Positions 1-5,863 of a stretch of 8,739 nt of DNA are shown one piece after another. Positions within the stretch are counted from its first letter, which is position 1. Every line of letters starts with the position of its first letter. Below the pieces are notes generated by a model. The model was not told the origin of the DNA, ran no database searches, and saw only the letters and a list, made by a program, of their open reading frames with translations. The position numbers and the translations under genes are program-made. This DNA is from Lentimicrobium sp. (GTDB lineage Bacteria > Bacteroidota > Bacteroidia > Flavobacteriales > Flavobacteriaceae): positions 1 to 8,739 of the forward strand of contig JAEMQE010000144.1 in the NCBI GenBank assembly GCA_022758945.1, read 5' to 3'.

Positions 1-2
1 AT

Positions 3-56
3 TGCATTTTCAAGAACTGAGATTTCTCAAATATCGATTTCTCGATCAATACTTTT
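3..56 (+). pseudogene. 5' continuation of the pentapeptide-repeat gene, interrupted by in-frame TGA at 18-20
   Basis: Read in the frame of the downstream gene, bases 3-56 translate as CIFKN, stop, then DFSNIDFSINTF. The five-residue period, with Phe/Leu at the centre of each unit, runs without a break through the stop into the downstream protein, so this stretch was once coding. The stop takes a position where these proteins usually carry Cys or Ala; a single change of TGC or TGT to TGA would explain it. The original start must lie upstream of the window. What is seen: period and stop. What is inferred: that the stop is a recent nonsense mutation or a sequencing error. Confidence 0.75.
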
Positions 57-491
57 ATGGATTGCGAGTTCATTGATTGCAATCTTTCAATGACGCAATT
101 AGCCGGAACAAGTTTAAAAACGGTATATTTCAAGAATTGCAAATTGCTTGGGATTCAATTCCAATCTTGTGCTGATTTCTTATTCAGTGTCAGTTTTCAG
201 GATTGCGCTTTGGATTTTTCGTCTTTTGCCAACAAGAAAATGCCCAAAACGAAGTTCCATTCATGTTCGATGAAAGAAGTTTCTTTTATTGGAACAAACC
301 TCACGAATTCGGTTTTTGAAAATTGCAATTTGGACAATGCCGTTTTTAATGAAACCCAATTGGCAGGCGTTGATTTTAGATCTGCCTACAATTTCAAAAT
401 TGACCCTGAATTCAATCCAATGAAGAAAGCCCAATTTTCGACCCAAGGAATTGTGGGGCTTTTGGATAAATATGATATTAAAATTGAGTAA
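57..491 (+). CDS. pentapeptide-repeat protein, distantly Qnr-like, probably 5'-truncated
   Basis: The 144 readable residues are almost entirely pentapeptide units with central Phe/Leu, for example CEFID, CNLSM, TQLAG, CKLLG, then after a short break near residues 38-45 VSFQD, VSFIG, TNLTN, CNLDN and VDFRS. Such repeats fold into a right-handed quadrilateral beta-helix. The C-terminal tail (IDPEF...GLLDKYDIKIE) resembles the dimerisation end of Qnr/MfpA-type proteins, which mimic DNA and protect type II topoisomerases from quinolones; that role here is only inferred. The ATG at 57 has no visible ribosome binding site and lies inside a repeat unit (NTFMD), so it is merely the first Met after the in-frame stop at 18-20, and probably not the native start. 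Intact homologues, as I recall them, are about 190 residues. The stop codon is one base before the next gene's ATG, suggesting co-transcription. Confidence 0.8.
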   Translation: MDCEFIDCNLSMTQLAGTSLKTVYFKNCKLLGIQFQSCADFLFSVSFQDCALDFSSFANKKMPKTKFHSCSMKEVSFIGTNLTNSVFENCNLDNAVFNETQLAGVDFRSAYNFKIDPEFNPMKKAQFSTQGIVGLLDKYDIKIE

Positions 492-492
492 T

Positions 493-1074
493 ATGGAAGC
501 CACAAATTCCTATTTAGAAAGTGTAAAAAAGCAATTTCTCTATTATAAAACATTGGGAGAAAAAGCGATGGACCAACTCGAGCCCGAACAACTTTTTGTT
601 TCGATAAATGAAGATACCAATAGTATTGCCACCATTGTGAAGCACCTTTCGGGAAATATGCTTTCGCGCTGGACTGATTTTTTGACAACTGATGGCGAGA
701 AAGAATGGAGAAATCGCGATTCAGAATTTGATTCCCATTTTTACGGGAATGACAAAGATTCCATTATGAAACTTTGGGAAAAAGGTTGGGATTGTTTTTT
801 GGAAGCCTTGAACGGATTAAAAACGGAACAACTTTCGGAAATTATCTATATTCGTAACGAAGGACATAGCGTGATTGAAGCGATAAACCGCCAATTAGCC
901 CATTATCCATATCATGTTGGGCAAATTGTTTTCTATGCCAAAATGCTAAAAAATAGCGAATGGACAAGCTTGTCTATTCCAAAAAATAAATCGAATAGTT
1001 ACAACTCCGAAAAATTTTCTAAAGAGAAAAGCATTCAGCATTTTACGGATGATGAAATGAATAAATTGAACTAA
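493..1074 (+). CDS. DUF1572 / DinB-like putative metal-dependent protein
   Basis: This 193-residue protein has the pattern of the DUF1572 branch of the DinB/YfiT-like four-helix bundle superfamily. Three histidines are placed as in that fold: H51 in IVKHLSGNML, and H137 and H141 in AHYPYHVGQIVFYAKML. In the superfamily such a His triad binds a divalent metal. Members include bacillithiol or mycothiol-dependent transferases and many proteins of unknown role, so no reaction is assigned. The start at 493 gives MEATNSYLE and lies in TAATATG directly after the upstream stop. An in-frame ATG at 451 would add 14 residues that overlap the pentapeptide gene and look non-native (MWGFWINM), so I rejected it. 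The C-terminal end (WTSLSIPKNKS onward) is polar and probably unstructured. The family assignment is fairly sure; the function is not known. Confidence 0.85.
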   Translation: MEATNSYLESVKKQFLYYKTLGEKAMDQLEPEQLFVSINEDTNSIATIVKHLSGNMLSRWTDFLTTDGEKEWRNRDSEFDSHFYGNDKDSIMKLWEKGWDCFLEALNGLKTEQLSEIIYIRNEGHSVIEAINRQLAHYPYHVGQIVFYAKMLKNSEWTSLSIPKNKSNSYNSEKFSKEKSIQHFTDDEMNKLN

Positions 1075-1080
1075 AATAAC

Positions 1081-1113
1081 AAACCTCAAAGGTTTTAAAA
1101 ACCTTTGAGGTTT
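1081..1113 (+). terminator. hairpin, probable terminator and likely dispersed repeat
   Basis: Bases 1081-1096 are a perfect reverse complement of 1098-1113, giving at least a 12-bp stem (AAACCTCAAAGG with CCTTTGAGGTTT) closed by a T/A-rich loop. It starts 6 bases after the stop of the DUF1572 gene and is followed by TTTTATAATAAAG, a short T-run. The structure is plainly visible. Strong termination is less certain because the T-run is only four bases. Near-identical AACCTCAAAGG/CCTTTGAGGTT hairpins are, from memory, common between flavobacterial genes. Confidence 0.7.
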
Positions 1114-1130
1114 TATAATAAAGTCAACAA

Positions 1131-1511
1131 ATGAAAAAAACAATCTTACTTATCCCTCTATTGACTGTGATGTCGTGTTACAATGTCGAACACAATTGCA
1201 AGGATTTCAAAACCGGAAAATTCAAGTTTGAATATGAAGTTGATGGTGACAAAAAAACTACTGTTTTTGAGCGCAAAGACAGCATCGAAATTGAAACTTT
1301 TGAGGGCAAAACTGATACTTCGAGCATTCGATGGGTAAGCGATTGCGAATACATCCTGCAAAAAATTCATCCGAAGAATATGGCAGAAAAAAATGCAATT
1401 AGCATGAAAATTTTGACTACCTCGAAAAATTCCTATACTTTTGAATTCGGAATTGTGGGAAGCGATAAAAAACAACGGGGAACTGTTTTTAAGATGGCAG
1501 AAAGCAGGTAG
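1131..1511 (+). CDS. small lipoprotein of unknown function
   Basis: This 126-residue protein starts with a lipoprotein signal peptide: charged MKK, a hydrophobic stretch ILLIPLLTV, and lipobox VMSC with Cys16 as the lipidation site. The mature part of about 110 residues is hydrophilic and probably beta-rich (FKFEYEVDGDKKTTVFERKD, then SIEIETFEGK), with further Cys residues in NCKDF and SDCEY. I recognise no catalytic motif. It lacks the acidic/lysine residues right after the Cys that mark surface-exported Bacteroidota lipoproteins, so periplasmic anchoring is more likely. From memory, flavobacterial homologues are sometimes labelled 'DNA topoisomerase IV', apparently from their genomic neighbourhood; nothing in this sequence supports that label. 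The final residues AESR and the stop codon lie inside a heptamer repeat array, so the native C-terminus may have been altered. Confidence 0.8.
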   Translation: MKKTILLIPLLTVMSCYNVEHNCKDFKTGKFKFEYEVDGDKKTTVFERKDSIEIETFEGKTDTSSIRWVSDCEYILQKIHPKNMAEKNAISMKILTTSKNSYTFEFGIVGSDKKQRGTVFKMAESR

Positions 1512-1573
1512 CAGACGGCAGATTACAGGTTGCCGATTCGATAATTCAATACATAACTCATAACTCAATAAAA
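1497..1573 (+). repeat. degenerate heptamer tandem array between lipoprotein gene and TerC gene
   Basis: Exactly 77 bases divide into eleven phased 7-base units ending at the base before the TerC ATG. Four units begin GCAG (GCAGAAA at 1497, GCAGGTA at 1504, GCAGACG at 1511, GCAGATT at 1518), followed by ACAGGTT and GCCGATT, then a change to AT-rich units, including a perfect duplicate ATAACTC at 1553 and 1560, and finally AATAAAA. The first two units are inside the lipoprotein reading frame and the third supplies the last base of its stop codon. The periodicity is visible; the mechanism (slippage, or a dispersed element) is inferred. No hairpin, and no yybP-ykoY-like riboswitch expected for some TerC genes, can be seen here. 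Confidence 0.65.
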
Positions 1574-2347
1574 ATGGAAGTATTTTTAAACCCAGACGCC
1601 TGGATTGCCTTGTTAACATTGACCTTTTTGGAAATTGTTCTTGGAATAGACAATATTATTTTCATATCGATTGTTACCGGAAAATTGCCTGTAGAAAAAA
1701 GAAAAAAAGCTACAAAAGTGGGAATGTTTCTCGCCATGTTTATGAGGATTGCACTATTGTTTGGAATCAATTATTTGATACAAATGAAAAAACCTTGGTT
1801 TCACATTGATTTTAGTTGGTTATCAGCGGGGGTTACAGGACAAAGTGTCATTTTATTATTGGGAGGTTTATTCCTAATATACAAAAGCACCAAAGAAATC
1901 CATGATAAAGTAGATGAAAAAGGAGAGGAAGAAAAAGAAATTAACAAGACGGCAGCAAAATCATTTCAAGGTGTTCTTTTACAAATCATCATGATTGATT
2001 TAGTTTTCTCTTTCGATAGTATCCTGACTGCTGTGGGGATGACCAATGGTGTTGCCGGTGCCCTTTACATTATGATTACAGCCGTGGTTATATCTGTCTT
2101 GATTATGATGCAATTTGCCGTTCCTGTTGGTAATTTTGTCAATAATCATCCTTCGATTCAAATTCTGGGATTGTCCTTTTTGATTTTGATTGGATTTATG
2201 TTAATCACAGAAAGTGCTCATTTATCGAATGCGTTAATCTTTGGAAACCACGTCACTCCGGTGCCAAAAGGCTATTTGTATTTTGCGATTTCCTTCTCGC
2301 TTTTAGTGGAAGTTTTGAATATGAGAATGGAGAAGAAAAAGAAATAA
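1574..2347 (+). CDS. TerC-family integral membrane protein (probable Mn2+/metal exporter)
   Basis: The 257-residue protein has about seven membrane segments (roughly 9-34, 50-70, 84-103, 131-151, 156-185, 195-213, 232-249) and the two TerC signature motifs, EIVLGIDN at 20-27 and DLVFSFDS at 142-149, whose acidic and Asn/Ser residues are proposed to bind metal. Between segments 3 and 4 is a highly charged cytoplasmic loop (about 104-130). Characterised members of the family export manganese and in Bacillus supply metal to secreted enzymes; others are linked to tellurite resistance or pH response. Length is normal for the short TerC type without a CBS/CorC extension. The start follows the heptamer array directly, so its own promoter is not evident and read-through from the lipoprotein gene is possible. 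It converges on parC. Family certain; substrate inferred. Confidence 0.93.
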   Translation: MEVFLNPDAWIALLTLTFLEIVLGIDNIIFISIVTGKLPVEKRKKATKVGMFLAMFMRIALLFGINYLIQMKKPWFHIDFSWLSAGVTGQSVILLLGGLFLIYKSTKEIHDKVDEKGEEEKEINKTAAKSFQGVLLQIIMIDLVFSFDSILTAVGMTNGVAGALYIMITAVVISVLIMMQFAVPVGNFVNNHPSIQILGLSFLILIGFMLITESAHLSNALIFGNHVTPVPKGYLYFAISFSLLVEVLNMRMEKKKK

Positions 2348-2373
2348 AAGTTAATTTACTGTGATAAAAAAGT

Positions 2374-2410
2374 AAAGGTCTCATAGTAATTATTTTACTT
2401 TGAGACCTTT
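2374..2410. terminator. bidirectional terminator between convergent TerC gene and parC
   Basis: AAAGGTCTCA (2374-2383) pairs perfectly with TGAGACCTTT (2401-2410), and inside it AGTAA (2385-2389) pairs with TTACT (2395-2399) across one T-T mismatch, giving a 15-pair stem with a 5-base loop. On the + strand the stem runs into TTTTTCTT; on the - strand the stem is followed, after AC, by TTTTTTATC. Both sides therefore have a T-run, as expected for a shared terminator between two convergent transcription units. Confidence 0.85.
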
Positions 2411-2439
2411 TTCTTATTCTTTTGATCGCTTTGCGGTTG

Positions 2440-5148
2440 TTAAAACAAAGTGATTTGTCCATCTTCATCCAACTGAATGTCCTCGTCGGAAATTTCAACA
2501 CTAGTTTCCCCTTCCACTTCCAGTTCTTCGGGAATCACTTCTACTGGTTCTTCGTAAGGCAATGGTTCGAGCAAATTAACTTGTTTCAACTTGTCAGTGG
2601 TCAACTGATTTCCTAATGCTTTGAAGCCTTTCACGGCGATGAAATTCTCAATATCTACCGTTTGGTTTTCTTTTTGAACTCCTTTCACTTTCGTGAAAAT
2701 TAATTCGGCCATTGGACGATAATCAGTTGAGACGATTTCAAGTTGTGATTTGGGATGTTCCGTAATAAAACTCTCTTCTTTTCCTTCGGTTTCCACCAAA
2801 AAGCGTTTGATATAATAACGCTCTTTTTCGCCATCATAATAAATGGCGGAAACTGGTTTTTTAGGATGCCATTTCTCCAAAACCACCATATCTTCATCAA
2901 AATGAGTCGATAATTCCGGCGTGATGACTTTCAATTTTCCAGTTTGTGAAATCACCAGAATCTTATCGTTCGGTCTAAACTCGCCCAACAATTCTCCTCT
3001 GGCATCGACATTTAGTCTTTGAACGGTATCATCAAACCAAATCTTCCTGGGTTTCAAGGTCGAAATTCCTTTTTCCTTGATTTCGATTTTCTTAATTGGA
3101 TATTTGGAAACCAAATTCCCTTTCGAAGCACGACCTTTGATAGCCATTGCAGCAAAATCTACATCCCATTTCAGTTTTTTGATGCTTCCTATTTGGCGTA
3201 ACATAATTGTGATTACTTCGGCTTCGCCATTTGGATTACAAGTAAAATACAGAATTTGTGAGCCTTTGGTTTCATTGGTCAAATCGTATAATTTATCTCT
3301 TGTCACTCCCGAAACATTGAATCGTTTTATATAAGCCGGCCCCGATTTTCCATCACGATAAATCATATTGTAAATCGTGCGCTTATCGCTTTTATCAAAG
3401 ATGGCAATGTGAATAATATCTTTTCCAACGAATTTTTTGTCATCGACTTTGCATATCATCATTTTTCCATCGCGGAGAAAAACAATCACATCATCAATAT
3501 CGGAACAATCCGTTACATATTCGTCTTTCTTTAATCCCGTTCCAATGAAGCCTTCTTCCCTATTTACGTATAATTTTGTATTTCTCAAAGCTACTTTTGT
3601 CGCTTCGATATTATCAAAACTGCGCAATTCGGTTTGGCGTTCGCGACCTTTTCCGTATTTGTCTTTTAAACGTGTGAAATAAGTGATAGCAAAATCAATA
3701 AGATTGTCCAAATGATGTTGCACTTCTTTCATTTCATCTTCCAATTTTGCAATAAAATCATCCGCTTTATCCGAATCAAAACGCGTAATACGAATCATTG
3801 GAATTTGGGTTAATTTTTGTAAATCGTCATCTTCAATTTCCCTGACAAATGATTTTTTGAAAGGCTCAAATCGATTGTACATATAAACATAAAGCGATTC
3901 TCTATCCGAATACAACTTGAACTCAATATACATTTCTTCCCGAATGAATATTTTTTCCAAAGTCGAAAAATGCCATTTGTTTTTGAGTTCTTCTAATTGA
4001 ATTTCAAGCTCTTGTCGAAGTAAATCAACGGTTCGTTCTGTAGAAATTTTCAACATATGAGAAACCCCTACAAACAACGGTTTGTTGTCTTCAATCACAC
4101 AACCCAATGGCGCTACCGAAGTTTCGCAAGCCGTGAAAGCAAACAAAGCATCAATAGTTTTATCAGGAGAAACGCCTGGAAAAAGATGGATTAAAATCTC
4201 AACCTCAGCGGCAGTATTGTCCTCGATTTTCTTGATTTTGATTTTTCCTTTTTCATTGGCTTTCAAAATACTGTCAATCAAAGTGGTCGTATTGGTCGAA
4301 AAAGGAATTTGGGTAATCACCAATGTATTTTTGTCCAACTGCGCAATTTTGGCCCGAACACGAACACGCCCGCCACGCATTCCATCATTATAATTGGAAA
4401 CATCTGCAATTCCAGCGGTCTGAAAATCAGGGAAAAGTGTAAAGGATTTTCCTTTCAATATTTTTATTGAAGCATCAATCAATTCATTAAAATTGTGCGG
4501 CAACACTTTCGTGGAAAGTCCTACAGCAATCCCTTCGGCACCTTGAGCCAAAAGCAACGGAAATTTTACGGGAAGATTATTCGGTTCGGCACGACGACCA
4601 TCATAAGAAACGCCCCAATCGGTGATTTTTGGAGAATACAAAACTTCCAAAGCAAATTTCGACAAACGCGCTTCGATGTAACGAGAAGCTGCAGCACTAT
4701 CGCCAGTGAGGATATTTCCCCAGTTTCCCTGGCAATCTATCAATAATTCTTTTTGGCCAATTTGCACCATCGCATCACCAATACTTTGATCTCCGTGCGG
4801 ATGGTATTGCATGGTGTGCCCAACGACATTCGCCACCTTGTTGTAACGACCATCGTCCAATTCCTTAAGCGAGTGCATAATTCTACGTTGTACGGGTTTA
4901 AAACCGTCCTCGATGGCAGGAACAGCGCGCTCCAAAATTACATACGAAGCATAATCCAAAAACCAATCTTTGTACATTCCTGTAACTTTGGTAATGGTAT
5001 CGTTTCCGTCTTCGTTATTTTCGTAAAAATGCTGCATCCCACTTGAAGTCTTTATGTCTTCAAAACCTTCTTCGCTCGTTGACTCGTTTAACTCTTCGTT
5101 AGTTTCGTCTTCGTTTGGGATGATGTTATCGTCTTCTTCGTCTTTCAT
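2440..5148 (-). CDS. parC: DNA topoisomerase IV subunit A
   Basis: The 902-residue protein is the DNA-cleaving subunit of topoisomerase IV, which with ParE unlinks daughter chromosomes. Residues 1-50 form an acidic extension (15 Asp/Glu in the first 32). The breakage-reunion domain follows, with HPHGD at 116-120, QGNWG at 140-144 and the catalytic R156-Y157 in AASRYIEARL. The coiled-coil gate region reaches about residue 500, and a beta-pinwheel C-terminal domain spans about 520-845. It holds only a degenerate GyrA box (GRASKGN, 672-678), which favours topoisomerase IV over gyrase. The tail is acidic (16 of the last 42 residues) and ends QITLF. The residue equivalent to the quinolone-contact Ser80 of E. 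coli ParC is Gln121; Asp125 matches Glu84. The ATG abuts the stop of the upstream nucleotidyltransferase gene (TAAATG), so translation is probably coupled. Confidence 0.95.
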   Translation of the reverse strand: MKDEEDDNIIPNEDETNEELNESTSEEGFEDIKTSSGMQHFYENNEDGNDTITKVTGMYKDWFLDYASYVILERAVPAIEDGFKPVQRRIMHSLKELDDGRYNKVANVVGHTMQYHPHGDQSIGDAMVQIGQKELLIDCQGNWGNILTGDSAAASRYIEARLSKFALEVLYSPKITDWGVSYDGRRAEPNNLPVKFPLLLAQGAEGIAVGLSTKVLPHNFNELIDASIKILKGKSFTLFPDFQTAGIADVSNYNDGMRGGRVRVRAKIAQLDKNTLVITQIPFSTNTTTLIDSILKANEKGKIKIKKIEDNTAAEVEILIHLFPGVSPDKTIDALFAFTACETSVAPLGCVIEDNKPLFVGVSHMLKISTERTVDLLRQELEIQLEELKNKWHFSTLEKIFIREEMYIEFKLYSDRESLYVYMYNRFEPFKKSFVREIEDDDLQKLTQIPMIRITRFDSDKADDFIAKLEDEMKEVQHHLDNLIDFAITYFTRLKDKYGKGRERQTELRSFDNIEATKVALRNTKLYVNREEGFIGTGLKKDEYVTDCSDIDDVIVFLRDGKMMICKVDDKKFVGKDIIHIAIFDKSDKRTIYNMIYRDGKSGPAYIKRFNVSGVTRDKLYDLTNETKGSQILYFTCNPNGEAEVITIMLRQIGSIKKLKWDVDFAAMAIKGRASKGNLVSKYPIKKIEIKEKGISTLKPRKIWFDDTVQRLNVDARGELLGEFRPNDKILVISQTGKLKVITPELSTHFDEDMVVLEKWHPKKPVSAIYYDGEKERYYIKRFLVETEGKEESFITEHPKSQLEIVSTDYRPMAELIFTKVKGVQKENQTVDIENFIAVKGFKALGNQLTTDKLKQVNLLEPLPYEEPVEVIPEELEVEGETSVEISDEDIQLDEDGQITLF

Positions 5149-5451
5149 TTATTTTTTGTAAAATACTTTGCCAACTCTATTAATATGTTCTTTTAAACTT
5201 GGAGAATTAAGCCTTTCAAAAATTGAAATATCGAGTAGATAAGGCGTATTTAAATCGTCAATTTCTGAATCTATTGTTCCTGCCAAATCATATTCTAAAT
5301 CATTTCCGATTAATGTTAAATCTATGTCTGAACCCGCTCTATAATTTCCTTTGGCTCTTGAGCCATAAATAATTACTTTGTCAATTTCAGGATGTTTTTC
5401 GAAAACTGAATTGATTTTATCGATGGTTTCTTGATTTAGCCCAAATTCCAT
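5149..5451 (-). CDS. MNT-type nucleotidyltransferase (HI0073/MntA-like antitoxin)
   Basis: This 100-residue protein is a minimal nucleotidyltransferase. The signature GSX10DXD is exact: G30-S31, ten residues, then D42-I-D44, within IIYGSRAKGNYRAGSDIDL. D74 in PYLLDISIFE fits the third metal-binding Asp. In characterised HEPN/MNT pairs such a protein transfers AMP from ATP to a tyrosine of the HEPN toxin and neutralises it; that activity is inferred here from the motifs and the partner gene. The start overlaps the HEPN stop by one base (TAATG), and the stop is immediately followed by the parC ATG, so it is embedded in the topoisomerase IV operon. Three complete 60-base rows within the gene have 16, 18 and 20 G/C, well below the flanking genes. 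Family is clear; whether the module acts as a toxin-antitoxin system here is untested. Confidence 0.9.
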   Translation of the reverse strand: MEFGLNQETIDKINSVFEKHPEIDKVIIYGSRAKGNYRAGSDIDLTLIGNDLEYDLAGTIDSEIDDLNTPYLLDISIFERLNSPSLKEHINRVGKVFYKK

Positions 5452-5852
5452 TATAAGAATGTTTTCATTTTTTTGCTAAAATTCACTATTTCCATAAAAT
5501 ATATTTCTTTTATTTTATGTACAATTTTATCGGCCGTTTCTTCATTATAAGTATGAACACTTTCGTTTCGACTATCTATCATATCCATCCAAATTTGTCC
5601 TTCTTCAATCAACCCTTTATTAAAGGCTTCTCTTGTTGCACTTCTTGAACCAATAATATTTTGAATTCCTTCAAAAGTCAAAAAGTCTTTCATTACATTC
5701 CAAGCCAATTCGTGTGTATATTCAAAACTTTGAATTAAGCCTTGTTCTTCCAAATCATTAAGTTCTCCTTTGTCTATGAATTTTGCAAATTGATTTAATG
5801 CTTTTTTAAAATTCTCAAACCTTTGTTTCCAACGAATATCTTGATTTCCCAT
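5451..5852 (-). CDS. HEPN-domain protein, HI0074 family (nucleotidyltransferase substrate-binding / HepT-like toxin)
   Basis: This 133-residue, mostly helical protein starts RWKQRFENFKKAL, as is typical of the HI0074 'nucleotidyltransferase substrate binding' family, a branch of the HEPN superfamily. The HEPN active-site motif is complete: R95, four residues, H100, one residue, Y102 (SRNESVHTY), i.e. RX4HXY. In HEPN toxins the Arg and His form an RNase site, and in HepT/MntA systems the Tyr of this motif is AMPylated by the partner MNT protein. Both roles are inferences for this pair. The gene begins 11 bases after the parE stop and overlaps the MNT gene by one base. Six 60-base rows (5461-5820) contain 10-21 G/C each, suggesting acquisition by transfer. 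No independent promoter or terminator is apparent. HI0074-type HEPN proteins are not all proven toxins, so function is less certain than family. Confidence 0.9.
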   Translation of the reverse strand: MGNQDIRWKQRFENFKKALNQFAKFIDKGELNDLEEQGLIQSFEYTHELAWNVMKDFLTFEGIQNIIGSRSATREAFNKGLIEEGQIWMDMIDSRNESVHTYNEETADKIVHKIKEIYFMEIVNFSKKMKTFL

Positions 5853-5863
5853 AACTTTCTATT

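Noticed and set aside
451..492. Earlier in-frame ATG for the DUF1572 gene
   Set aside because: The extra residues (MWGFWINMILKLSN) come from the out-of-frame end of the pentapeptide gene; the ATG at 493 follows its stop directly and gives a family-like N-terminus.
1131..1511. Calling the small lipoprotein a topoisomerase-related protein because of its location
   Set aside because: It has a signal peptide with lipobox and no topoisomerase motif; location alone is not evidence.
1512..1573. yybP-ykoY manganese riboswitch upstream of the TerC gene
   Set aside because: The gap is too short and consists wholly of heptamer units; no paired helices or conserved loop motifs of that riboswitch are visible.
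1158..1619. Open frame of 153 codons on the - strand opposite the lipoprotein gene and the TerC start
   Set aside because: It runs through the heptamer array and lies antisense to a gene with a clear signal peptide; the translation has no recognisable domain. Treated as a shadow.
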